From NCBI RefSeq assembly GCF_023101765.2, contig NC_064217.1, positions 682,001 to 746,000 of the forward strand: a stretch of 64,000 nucleotides of DNA, written 5' to 3'. A model generated the notes under the pieces. The model saw nothing but the letters and a program-made list of their open reading frames with translations, ran no database searches and was not told where the DNA came from. The stretch is from Spodoptera frugiperda. Its lineage: Eukaryota; Arthropoda; Insecta; Lepidoptera; Noctuidae. A program made the position numbers and the translations under genes. Positions within the stretch are counted from its first letter, which is position 1, and the number at the start of each line of letters is the position of its first letter. Below, in pieces: positions 23,101-34,700 of this stretch.

Positions 23101-26100
23101 ATTTATTTCAAGCTACTGTGTTTAATTGAGTATTTTAAATAAGTAACTGCAATTTGTCGCTTGTGTTAGCGGATCTTTCTGTAATATGTGGTGCGTGTGG
23201 CGCAGGCCTTGCGCTACTCGTTCCAGACGGCGGACCGCGTCTGCTTCGTCATGGAGTACGCCAACGGCGGCGAGCTCTTCTTCCACCTGTCGCGCGAGCG
23301 CTCCTTCTCCGAGGAACGCACGCGCTTCTACGGCGCCGAGATAGTGTCCGCGCTCGGGTACCTGCACGCCGAGGGCATCATCTACCGCGACCTCAAGCTG
23401 GAGAACTTGTTGCTGGACAAGGACGGACACATCAAGATCGCGGACTTCGGCCTCTGCAAGGTGAGTAACGCGCCCCCGCGCCCCCGCGCCCCGCCCCGTC
23501 CGGCGTGCTACATGGCTCGCGTGTTGCAGGTCAACATACCGTACGGGAGCACCACGAAGACGTTTTGCGGCACGCCCGAGTACCTGGCGCCCGAGGTGCT
23601 GGAGGACACGGACTACGGGCCCGCCGTGGACTGGTACGTGCCGCGCCCCTCGCCCCCCGCGCCCCCGCCCCGCCGCTCCCACTGACCGTGCCATGTCCGC
23701 AGGTGGGGTACCGGCGTGGTGATGTACGAGATGGCGTGCGGCCGGCTGCCGTTCTACAACCGCGACCACGACGTGTTGTTCTCGCTCATCCTCAGCGAGG
23801 AGGTACGTACTGCGTAGGGGCGTGTAGTGGACGGCGTGTAGCGCGGAGGGTACAATGAGTGACGTGTTGCAGGTTCGGTTCCCGCGCGCGCTGTCGGCGT
23901 CGTGCCGCGCCCTGCTGGCGGGGCTACTGACGAAGGAGCCGGCCAACAGACTGGGCGCGGGGCCGGACGACGCGCACGAGATCATGAACCACCCGTTCTT
24001 CGCGTCCGTGAACTGGGCCGACCTGGTGGCCAAGAAGATCCCGCCGCCCTTCAAGCCGCAGGTGGAGTCCGAGACCGACACTCGCTACTTCGACTCGGAG
24101 TTCACGGGCGAGTCCGTGGAGCTGACGCCGCCCGAGAACGACTCGAGCCTGGCGCGCATCCAGGAGGAGCAGTTCCCGCAGTTCTCCTACCAGGTCAGTT
24201 CCACTCACTCACCCCGCCCACACATGGCACTAGGCCCGTTTTGTACATATCATTTCTAAGAAAATTCCATAATAATATTTACTACTCTGTCAAGAAAGTA
24301 CCGGGAAATGTTGTAAAAAACAAAATAGTTATTCACAAAAATATATTTTATTTTTGAGTTTCAAAACCAGAAATTAGTTGGCGGAAACCGGGTCAATCAA
24401 ATGGTTACTGCACGGTATTTGTTAATAAGATTTTTGAAACAAAACCATTCACAATGATGGTTCTGTGTGAAGGTGCATTGGAGTGGTGCAAAATCAAAGA
24501 ATGCCTTCGTGTCGACAGCTTGTAAACTGTTTCGTACCACTAGAAGGCAGTACGCTCGGATATAATCGACTCACTGTGAAACTTCAGTAATTCCGAACAT
24601 TAAATATATATATAATAAATATAATACGAACTGTTTGTTCGATTTTCCTAGCCACATGATACACCACACATGTTCAGGCAGCAGCACTATAGTTAATAGA
24701 TGTAGTCAATGGATGAAACTCAAACCGTGCCCTAAAATAAATCACAGATGTGCTAATCATACAAAAATTAAAAATACTAAAGAAAATATTTGGAACTATA
24801 AATAAATCCCCATTCCCGGTACTTTCTTGACGGAATGTAAGATAGAGATATCGGTAAATTAAAAGAATACACTTGTCACCAAATATTTGAACAACAAATA
24901 TGTCGACAAGACAACCACGAGCACAGAACTATGCCGCAGTTGTGGGATCTTGTCGTGAAAATCGGATCCAACCGAACATGGTTACGGCACACCTTCCAGT
25001 AAGCCTTGTTTAAAACCAAGGCGCCCTCTGTTGTTTGCATGGTTACTGAAATGAAATGCCATTATGTTGTTGGTTATGTTAATTGAATATGTAGGTGACT
25101 GTGTTGTTGGTGTGCTTATTGTTAAATAAATTTGGAACCAATCCCAATGTCAATCCAATAGAATTATTCAATATCTATGATTTTTTTTATGATATTTATT
25201 TTTGCAATAGTTTGCAATATTCTGTTACACGTCAATCTCTTAAATAACTAGATGAGGCCGGCATTTCCTATCGGACTACTCTGAGAAAAAATGCCGAAAC
25301 AAGAGTTTGTTACGGCATTTTTTCTCAGAGTAGTCAGTAGAGTAGGACGTCAAAAGAGACTATGACCTCTGAGTAGAGGTCATAGTCTCTTTTGACGTCC
25401 AGACAAAATCAATCAAAGATGTCGGAGAACCGTGCAAGTTGATTCTGTAGTGGGTTTTTGAGGAAAGAACCACAGCAGTTTGGGCGGGCCTGTTCAGATG
25501 GCAGCACGCATGTGTCAGTTTACAATTAGCTCATTTAACAGCTGTTGCTGAATGATCCGACGAACAATACTAACCAAAAGAACATTTGGATAGGCAACGC
25601 AAATGCTCAAACTGTTAGAATATAATTATGTAACTAAAAATAAAATGACTAGCCAAAGTCTCACACGGTCAAACTAACAATTCTAAAAAGAAAATGTAAA
25701 AATAGAAAAGGAAAATATATATATAAACTATGCAACCCCAATTGTAGGTGTTAAAATAGCATTCAGAGTACGCAATATAAAGCCAAACTCAATACCATTT
25801 AATTAATTCAATATCCTCGCAATACGGATGCAGTCGCGCTAGAGTTGAAACTCAAAGAGTACAAAATTACTCAATACCAGAGTCGATCGCTCGGAATTGG
25901 ATTCAAGAGTAAGCGGGGACCACGACAGATGGACGGATAGAACTAGGTCTACCTAGATAAAATCCAGTTCAAATATAGTATGTTGAATCGCGACAATTTT
26001 TCTTTTTGTATATTAGCTATTTTGGGACATAATAATATCAGTCATTTAATATTGTAATGTGAATGAATGTCTTAATGGCAGATCCAGTGAAGTTTGCTTG

Positions 26101-27661
26101 GTAATGACTCAATTATATTTTTTGACAATAATGACTTAAAAATCATGGTTTGCTCACGGACATTAATTAAGAGAAGCTCTACTAGTTTCGAGTCACAGAG
26201 GGATACGGCCCCTCTGTAATACAACTGTTTACTAAAAAAAAATAATCACAGTTTTGGCTTAAGTGTCTTTCTAGTAACATTCCCTACTACATTGTTTAAT
26301 TTTTTTAATGTACTGAATTGACACTTTTACTGTTTTATAATATGTAGCAAGAAACGTCACGCCTTTTATCCCCGAAGGGGTAGCCAGAGGTGCATATTAC
26401 GGCACGTAATTCCGCTATACAATGTGCACCCACTTTTTACCATTTGCGTTAAAGTCAAAAGCCCAGTAATACTTTGCCCGACCCGGGAATCGAATCCAAG
26501 ACTCTTGTCCGGCAGTCGCACTTGCGACCACTCGACCAACGAGGCAGATTTTATTATATTTATATAGATATTTTATATACATAATATTTTGATCCATTTC
26601 TCTGCTATATTAATTTTCAATATTCTTTGACTTGATTATACCTACTCGTTTTTTTTTAAATAATTAATTAGCTATGAATGTAGGTACAAAAGTAAGGTAA
26701 TACAGATCCAGTACATTCTACGTTACTATTCGTTAGTTGGCTCACTTCTTTACTGTATTATCTTTATATATATAATTCTTCTGTAAGTGTGTATGTCACT
26801 GAACTTCTCTTAAACGACTGGACCGATTTTGATGAAATTTTTTGCGTGTGTTCAAGGGGATCTGAGAATGGTTTAGATTCACAATTTTGTCCGCTGGACA
26901 ATGATTTTTTGATATTTTTTTAATTTATCAGTAGTTGTTGATTTTGGAATGTTTTACATTGAATCCGACAGACGGCGCTACCATTGCAGTGTTAAATATG
27001 AATGACGTTAGATATTGTCATAACATTTGAATAACAATTTTCATCAAAAAGGTCCAGAATGTTTTAGCTTATTAAAAAAAGTTTAAAATTTTCAAGACAG
27101 GACAACGTCTGTCGGGTCCGCTAGTCTTCTAATAAAATATCGGCGCATTCCAATAAACTACGGATCGTTAAATTTGCTTACGAGCCGTAGAATTTTGACA
27201 CATTTTGTATGGAGCTTATGTCAAAATTCTACGGCTCGTAAGCAAATTTAACGATCCGTAGTTTATTGGAATGCGCCGTTAGTCAATTACTTTGTGTTTT
27301 TGGTAATGTACGTAATGACGAATTATATATTTACCTATATGAATATTGATTTGATTTCAATCAGTGCGTCTACCACACACCAGACTGGTGACCCCAAATG
27401 ATAAATCAAAATATTTCATTTTCATAATATGCACGCTAGATGGCAGAATATGGCTGCACTCATTATTTTACAATAACTGCTGTAACATGTACACTTGACC
27501 TGTATTAGCAATAAACGACTTGAATTTGAAACTCGATGATAAATAGCTATAGTGACATTACACGTAGGAGTTAATTGGTCCATGTTTTTGCGCAGGATAT
27601 CTGTTCCTCCGCCCACTCCGCACTGTCGCACCACTCCGCGCTTGCTGACAAGCGCCAGTAG
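20183..27661 (+). CDS. Akt: Akt / protein kinase B, Ser/Thr kinase (about 492 aa)
   Basis: Akt phosphorylates targets downstream of PI3K in insulin and growth signalling. Exons: 20183-20475, 21701-21842, 21920-22117, 23206-23460, 23530-23633, 23703-23802, 23873-24193 and 27596-27661, all GT-AG with consistent phases. The start sits in an ACCATGG context. The PH domain is near residues 5-110 (GNIVKEGWLQKRGEHIRNW). The kinase domain has GKGTFGKV at 157-164, catalytic Lys179, YRDLKLEN with Asp273, and DFG at 291-293. The PDK1 site is Thr307 (KTFCGTPEY), the turn-motif Thr is 449, and the hydrophobic motif FPQFSY has Ser469. Every key residue is present. The terminal exon (22 codons including TAG, a Ser/His-rich tail) rests on phase and an acceptor after a 3.4-kb intron and is less certain; without it the frame stops at 24259. 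Confidence 0.95.
20476..21700 (+). other. Akt intron 1
   Basis: GTACGT donor and TTGCAG acceptor. It contains the hAT-type MITE at 21207-21532. Nothing else was recognised. Confidence 0.75.
21207..21532. mobile_element. hAT-type MITE in Akt intron 1
   Basis: The left end reads ctgtggttcccaacc and the right end, reversed, CAGGGGTGTCCAACC: imperfect inverted repeats of the type found on hAT MITEs. CCCTAGAC lies directly at both borders (21199-21206 and 21533-21540), the 8-bp target duplication expected of hAT. No coding capacity. Confidence 0.8.
22118..23205 (+). other. Akt intron 3
   Basis: GTACGA donor to GTGGCGCAG acceptor. AT-rich; no internal gene or repeat identified with confidence. 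Confidence 0.7.
24289..24831. mobile_element. Short element with 19-bp perfect inverted repeats, mariner-like
   Basis: GTCAAGAAAGTACCGGGAA at 24289-24307 is repeated exactly in inverted form at 24813-24831. TA dinucleotides lie a few bases outside both ends, suggesting a TA target. The roughly 500-bp interior has no intact transposase. Assignment to mariner is inferred from the TA flanks and end length. Confidence 0.65.
25229..25725 (+). repeat. Dispersed repeat with two long perfect hairpins (copy 1)
   Basis: Shares about 430 bp, collinear, with 49505-49935. This copy has two perfect hairpins: arms 25274-25296/25313-25335 (23 bp) and 25345-25370/25375-25400 (26 bp, 4-nt loop). It ends in an A-rich (TA)n stretch. 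The class is unknown; it could be the 3' end of a non-LTR element, because copy 2 abuts a reverse transcriptase remnant. Confidence 0.7.
26352..26548 (-). repeat. tRNA-derived SINE (minus strand)
   Basis: Read on the minus strand, the head starts TGCCTCGTTGGTCGAGTGG (A-box-like) and continues to GGATTCGATTCCCGGG (B-box-like), the Pol III promoter pair of a tRNA-derived SINE. It then runs into a unique body ending near 26352. Confidence 0.75.
26761..27124 (+). mobile_element. Non-autonomous Helitron
   Basis: Begins A|TCTTTATATATATAATT, resembling the 5' end of the copy at 32180. It has the 'actggaccgattttgatgaa' body motif and ends ...CTAG|T at 27124. TC...CTAG inserted between A and T is the Helitron signature. 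No Rep/helicase ORF. Confidence 0.65.
27139..27280. mobile_element. 60-bp perfect fold-back MITE
   Basis: Positions 27141-27200 are exactly complementary to 27219-27278, leaving an 18-nt loop. The outer bases read TAT and TTA, consistent with a TA target duplication and Tc1/mariner-type mobilisation. There is essentially no interior. Confidence 0.8.
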
Positions 27662-27790
27662 CGCGGGCCCCGCGGCCCCGGCGGACCTGGCGGGCCCCGC
27701 GACCACGGCGGGCCCCGCGGCCCCGGCGGGCCCCGCCGCCCCAGCGGGCCTCGAGGGCCCCCGTGCGGCCCCGCAACGCTCCACGTCGTG
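27662..27790 (+). repeat. GGCCCC-rich tract after the Akt stop
   Basis: Imperfect repeats of GGCCCCGC and GGCGGGCC directly after the proposed Akt TAG. In the +1 frame it would encode an Ala-Gly-Pro-rich stretch. Probably GC-rich 3' UTR able to fold strongly. Confidence 0.5.
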
Positions 27791-30700
27791 CTCTTCACTT
27801 CATAGATGCGGTTTCAAATAATGGATTTTATATTTGCTTCTCTGAGATAAAATGATTTCTATATATGACCCTGCTGAGATCTGCTATTGTAAGGATACTT
27901 TCAGGATGTACATCAACACTCATCGCTCACAGATACCATCGTTCACTCTCCTTGGTATTAAGATATTGGAAATATGTGTAATTATAATATACGACGATAC
28001 TGTTACATGTAATTTTAAAATAATTTTGGGATTTTGATGATAACTGAGATTGCATCACAACCTCGTAATGGTTTACGGCGTCATTGCATGGATTGGACCA
28101 TCCTATTGTGTATATTTTATGTTTCTCTCCTAAAGTCTATTTTTGTCTAACTCTACTGACTGTTACTAAATCAAATCTCAGTCTAAATGTATAAGCTTAA
28201 TATTTTTTAACAATAAATTATTTTGTAGTCAGCTTCATGATTACTGCATAACATGAGTTGATTCTCACGGTATATAAATAATATTGTCTGTATATTACTT
28301 ACAGATGGTTGTGTAGATGCAATATGTCAGGTGATGTTACGAAATGATGCAGTTTCAGCTAGCGTCATGTTCAGCCCTGAGGTTCATTTAGTAACATACT
28401 TCATTTAGTTCCGGATGTGATCTTCCTTGGTCTGTTTATCTAGATCTAAATCCAGTTTTTTAAGAGGGTAGATGTTTACTATTAGAAATAATAATATATA
28501 TTGAAATTGCTGCAAACCGAGTGCAAGATGTGGCATGGCACAGACAGAGTACATGTTGTAGCTCGCAGTCCGCCGGCGACAGGCCTAACACGAGTCGTCG
28601 ACCAGTTCCCTCGACTGGAGATATTCACAAACTGCCTGTCCAACGTCCAACAGAAGCTGTGTAACGATATTTTATATTTGCATTTGTTTCCTTGTATTGT
28701 ATCATTACCACGACTTGATCTGTCTATGGTCGTACCAGTTCGGAGCTTGTTATTTAGGAGGTATAAATAAAACATTAGACTACAGTATTAATATTGTATT
28801 CTGTGAAAACAATACAAATAGCTGGAAAATTCGAACTGTCGTTGGTTTCTTGACAAATAATTAGCTAGAGACAGACGCAAGAGCAAGAGACGTCCGCGCC
28901 ATGAGCCGGCCGTGGCTCGAGGCAGACTCGCCGCACCGGGGGCACACTTGTATTTCCTTTTGTATATATTATTAAAGTTAGGATTAAAGCGATCGTGTCG
29001 TTTCATTTCCTCCTCAACCCTCAGTCCACCGCTGCCCCCGAGTACACTAGACTTACATAACTAAACAATACCTCAGATAAACTTTAAAAACGTTAACAAC
29101 CAATAACTACATTAAGACAGGTGTTTCGGACGGTCGAGTCGGCGCACGTCCCGATAGCGGCGTGCAGTCCTGCGTGCCCGACGACATGTTATGTAGATAT
29201 GTTGTGTTACAGTGACCGACGAACGCTGCCCGTCACCTCCGTCTGCTCACTGCGGACTATATTCTATCGACTCCTTGCCAAGGGAGGCCGAGTCAAGCAA
29301 GTCTCGGTCAGCTTTCGTAGGTCCAAGTAGAGATCAGTACATACGAGGCTGCGTGGTCAACAACGCGCGACGCCTTACACCTATTTTTTATAAATACACA
29401 AAACTTGTAGCGTATAAAAGTGAACAAGAGAAGCCGTCTCATTGGTCGCGGCGGCGTGTGACATGTTATCTAACAAATGTTAACGCAGGGGTCGGAGACG
29501 GTGCCCTTGGAGTGTACAAGTACAGTAGAGTAATAGCAATTATATAAAAATAGTTGGTCATCAGTGTCATATTTAATTTTGTTTCGTGATGTGATTATTT
29601 TATTAATGGTATAATATATTAATGAGTTAAGTTCTCAGTTTTACACATTTCCTAGCTAAGCCCACTTTGTATGTAAGTAGTAGGGTAGCTACCACTAGGT
29701 AGTATTGAGTACAATCACTGCGCGGTAAGGGACGTGTGACAACTGACGTGAATGAGGAATGACAGTCCGACTCTTGAGGCTGCGGCCGCACAGTGCTCGG
29801 GTTTTGCAAGTTAAATGACATATCGGTGTCAGAAAAAAATATATTAGTTATATTATAGGTAGGTAGATTGGAAAGGTTTTCACATTAGTAATAAGGATGA
29901 AAAATGTTTAACAATTTCATTACTAAGCGGATTTCCACAACAAATTAAAATATTACCTGATTACCTACCCACAGCAAAAAAAAAATTGGTAGGTACCTAC
30001 TCATGTTCCCCACAGCGGTGACCACGATATGATAGGCAGCAACGGAGCAAATCAGTACCATCATCTTCGTCGCTATCCCCTCATTACTGATCAAGTCGCA
30101 GTCAACCAGTGTCCTCGATCTCACCATGTTGCCGCTGCGAACTAACCGGCGTCTAGGCACAGCACTTCTGCCATCTTCTCACGGCACAGAAAAGGACACC
30201 GGAGTCGTTTATGGATGATTCACACTACACCGTGTCGCGCCCGGTCCTGGCCTCGGCCGTGCCAGGCATTCATTCAACGATTTCATCTGTCGATAGACTT
30301 GACGCTTAAGTAAATATACCATTTTCACAATATGAATTGGCAGCTATTGCAATTGTAATTGTCCTGGCAAAATGTATACCACAAGGTATGACCGTGCTCC
30401 GGTCGGGATTTGAGGAGGAGAGTCAATCTCTCTACTCCTCAAATCCCTAGTTATCAAAACTGACAACGCAGTTGTAAGGAACTACTCTGGTGTTGCGGGG
30501 TTTGTATGGGCGGCGCCGATTGATTAGCATCACGGTTGGATTACGATGAAACTTGGTACAATTATATTTTTATATCCTGGGCACAACACTGGGTACTTAT
30601 TATCCCGAAAAAGTATATACATTAAAAAACAAACTTAATTGTGCGGCTCGATCCGTAAGCACGGCTACTGTACCAAACGCAAATATAATGTTGTCGAATG

Positions 30701-31766
30701 TTTGGTTAGCCTTCCTGACCGTACGCCTAATTATAGGGCCGATGGTCGAAATTTGCTTGAACTGAACCGCTATTGTAAATGCGAAAGATTGTGAATTAGT
30801 GTGTATGTTTGGAATATGGTATGATTGGAATCAAATTCGGAACAGGGGTGGAAATATGGTAGAATGGTTTGGAATAGCACATAGGCTAGTTTTTCACCCC
30901 CGGGAACGCCTTAAATAATTTCATAAGTTTTGCAAGTAGGTGTATCTGCTTTTTAGATATTTTAATCAGTTTTTTCATACAAAAAGCGCTCGTAGGTATA
31001 GTTAGAGCAGAACTATACGGTCGCTCGCATTTCTAAAAGTTCATTTGTCTTTTATTTATTATTTTCAATAACTAATTAAACAACAATAAGTTGACGATAT
31101 CTATGCGACGATTGGCCATCATTGTCACATCTCATATGCGTTGCCACTACAGTTAAGTATGTAGGTACCTACTGAAATCACATTTGTCTTTACAAACACA
31201 AATCCCTGCTATGGTAGACACCTAGTTGATCATTTAACTGACCCGAATCCGCAATAAACACAGATCCTATCTTATCATGACACCATTGCGACGGCGACAC
31301 TGTCCGACTGATTCTTGTAGACAATACTAGGAGAGTACCTATCTACTCATCTACTTCAAGATTAGTTGCATCACTTTAAATTCAAAGGCACTCAAAAAGT
31401 ATTTTGTCCGAACCTAGACATCCTAGAATCTAAACTCGTGGTCAGCAGTCACACTTGCAAGCAATTGATAATAAATTAAATCCGCGAGTGAGGGTGCTCT
31501 TCAGTAGGTTTGCCGAGAGCGAGACGAAGACTCCCCACAGACCAAAGGCGACACTGCGAGGCCGGAGCTGTGACCGCGTGCTGCGGCATATATCGTGTAG
31601 CGAGTAGTATAGTCCCGTGTACCGTGTCCGTAAGCGAAACGCTGCGTGTCTACTGTATCGCGTGTGGCTACATGTCTATCGTACGATATATCTAGTAGGT
31701 ATGTACAGAGCTGGCCCCGGCGCCCGCGCGCGGTCACTGCGGCCGCGCGCCGGGCGCCGCCGCGCG
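27791..31766. other. Convergent Akt-eag intergenic region
   Basis: The two genes end towards each other here. AATAAA-like motifs near 28766 could end the Akt message. Fragments of the SINE/Helitron families appear around 30390-30900. I see no further gene. Confidence 0.45.
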
Positions 31767-34700
31767 CTACACGAAGTCGCGCCGCCGCTGGCACGCGCTG
31801 GCGCCCGGGCTGGCGGGGCCCGGCGCGGGGCCCGGCCCGGGCTCCGGCGGGCTGCTGGCGGGCGGCGTCGGCGCGGCGCCCTTACTGCGCGCCTGGACAC
31901 ACAACGTTCGCGGGTTAGTACCGGCGGGCGCCAGCGCCGGCGCCGACAGTGCGAGGCCGACCTTAGAGCGCCGCTTCCTGGCCGCGTCGGTGGGCCGCGC
32001 GTCCGGCCGCACGTCGAGCCGCGCGTCGGGCCGCGCGTCCGGCTCCACGGGAGTGGAGTGGGCCGCGCCGTCGGGCTCGGCGCCCAGTCGCGTCGCCAAC
32101 ATTGTCAGCAACTCCTCGACCCGACCCAGCTGTAACGTATGACTTGCAATTAATGGTTGGTTGGATCCTTAATTCCATATCTATACATATAATAAATCTG
32201 TAGAAGGGTCAATTCTGTTCATTGAAAATATAGAAAAAATAAAAATAAATAGCAGGGGGTAGTTACTGGATCGATACCAAGCCCAAATATGTGATTATTT
32301 TTTTTGTGTCTGTCTGTCTATATATGTTCAGGCATCACGTGAAAACTGACGGTTCGATTTCGATGAAACTTGGTATAATTATATCTTATTATCCTGGACA
32401 TAAAATAGGTTACTTTTTATCCTGGAAAAATGTAGAAAAAAAAAATTTATTTTTCAGTTTTATTCTGCTCAACAGCAGTAGCTCAATAGAGGGATCTCCT
32501 TAATTATTATGGGCCTCGCCGTATTTGGGTCCAATAGATATTTATAAGATGTCATTGTCAGAGTTACTCAAAATGGAGAAATAAAACTTCCACGCGAAGA
32601 CCGACATCCGCCGTGGACGGAGTCGCGGGCGGAAGCTAGTTGGCTATAAGTTTTGATCATTTCTGAAATTTTCTCTTTCTTTACTGTAAGTACCTACTTA
32701 TAAGATACACGAGGCTCGAGACTAACTAACCTTCTGTTGCAGTCTCTGCACCTCGTTGCGTACGTCTCGACGCAGCTCGGCCAGGGCCGCGTCGTGAGAC
32801 GCGTGGGCCGCCTGCACGGACGGCGGGGGCGCTGCGGGCGCGGCCTGCGGGGGCGCGGCTTGCGGGGGTGGAGGCGCGGGCTGCGAGGGCGCGGCTGCCG
32901 GCCGGCGTTCCTCCAGCTCTTCCTCGATGGTGTCCTGGCGCGAGCTGGCGCCACTAGCGCTGCGCCCCTTGGCGAACGTGGCCTGCCGCGGGCACAACGT
33001 TACGTCACACGTCACATTATGGTGAATGTTGATTGGTACTGAGTGCAATGATCTTATGTCTACATAATTCTGTACCTTCCGTCTAGTTCTGTACAGTAGC
33101 TACGTAGTTCATAATTATAAGAGACTACCTCCTACTAGTTAGTTTCTTACTGATTTTGAATGTTAATGGATCTGAATGAAAGTCAAAAAGAAGAAAATTT
33201 GGGAGCCTCGGGCACCTTCAGCGAAAGCGCCGACGCCGCAGGGAGCGCGGCCGGCGGCGCGGCGGACGGCGTGGGCGCCGCCGGGGGCGCGGCGTGGGAC
33301 GCGGCGTCGGGCGCGGCGGGCGGGCGGTCGCGCGCGCTGAGACTGCGCGTGAAGGCGGCCCGCGCCGGCTCGGCCGCGCCGCCCGCGTCCAGCGAGCCGG
33401 TGGCCAGCAGGCGCCCCCACTTGCCGCGCGCCGCCGCGGGCGCGGCCGGGGGCGCGGCGGAGGGCGCCGGGTCGCCGCGCTCGGGGTCGGGCGCGGGCGC
33501 GGCGGGCGCCGGGCGCGGCGCGGGCGCGGGCGCGGCGGCGACGCTGCGCTCGCGGCGGAAGCGCGAGAAGATCTTGCGCACGAGGTGGTCCTGCGCCTGC
33601 TCGAGCTGCGGCTCCCGCTTGCGGCGCTCCATGAGCTCGCGCTCGCGGCGCACGTCGGCCACCTTGCGGAAGATGAGGCGGTGGCGCAGGTTGTAGGTGA
33701 GCGTGAGGTTCCGCGCGAAGCTGTTGGCGAAGGCCTGGTAGAAGTCCAGCACCTCCAGCAGGCGGTCGCGCTTGATGGTGTGCAGGTCGCAGTAGGTGAG
33801 CGCGCGCACGTTGGCCGCGGACTGGCCGACGGCGCTGTCCTTCCAGAACGAGTCCCCGAACACGTCGCCCTTGCCTGCGAACGCGAAAATCTAAGGTTAG
33901 AAAGTTTCGTCGACTCATATTATACGATAGCTTTCATTACATACATAAGCTATAAGTAAGTAAGCAGCGACAATGGAACTTATAGCTTTCTATACCGTCC
34001 GAAAAATGTCTAATCGGTAATAGATTTGACTTTGACTATGATGTATGGAATCGTAAATGCATCCTCGACTCGGTAGAAAATCTTAAAAGTATTACTTTGT
34101 ACAAAGTTTTATTTTACTTGAAATGTATGTATGTATGTGTGTGAAGTAAATATTAACAGCATAAAAGAGTTGTTATTTAAAATTAAAACAAAAAGAAAGG
34201 AGAAACTAAAATGTGATTATGTGGCGAGATGACATACGATCGAAGCCGAGCCCAGGTAACAGGGGCTAGGTGGACGGGAGCTCACATACCGAGAATAGCG
34301 ACGACCTCGTCGTCCTGGATGACCTCGAGGCTGCCCGTGACGATGAAGCAGAGCGAGTCGATGGACTCGCCCGTGTGGTACAGCAGGTCCCCGGGCGCCG
34401 AGTGCGACATCTGGAAGTGCATGGCCAGCGCGCGCAGGCAGCCGTCCGACGCCAGGCGGAACGCGGGGTGCTCGTTGAACACCTTGCGGTTCAGGTGCAC
34501 GCAGATGTCCGCCTTCATGTCCTTGGGGCAGTAGTTCAGCACCTGCGCACGGACGCCGTGAGCCGGGCGCCGCCGGCGGGCCGGGCCGGGCCGGGCCGGG
34601 CGCGCCGGGCGGGCCTTACCTTGTCGGTGTCCAGTCCCTTAGTCATGGCCCACGTGGACACCACGTAGTCCATGACGCGCTCGCTCAGCGCCTTGGGCAC

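Larger units (their letters stand above)
24194..27595 (+). other. Akt intron 7 (3.4 kb), transposon-filled
   Basis: The GTCAGT donor follows the hydrophobic motif and the CGCAG acceptor precedes the proposed last exon. It holds, in order, a mariner-type MITE, a hairpin-bearing dispersed repeat, a reversed SINE, a Helitron and a 60-bp perfect fold-back, each listed separately. Confidence 0.6.

Noticed and set aside
26352..26548. Functional tRNA gene on the minus strand
   Set aside because: A- and B-box-like motifs exist, but the sequence runs into a SINE body and I could not fold a proper cloverleaf.
28501..29547. Open frames between Akt and eag as genes
   Set aside because: Short, no recognisable domain or splice structure; more likely 3' UTR or intergenic.
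32129..32600. Further eag coding exon within the Helitron
   Set aside because: The phase from exon 11 to exon 12 is satisfied directly; the interval is occupied by the Helitron.
33160..33959. Long plus-strand frames in the eag region
   Set aside because: Ala/Gly/Arg-rich shadows of the GC-rich eag exon 10.
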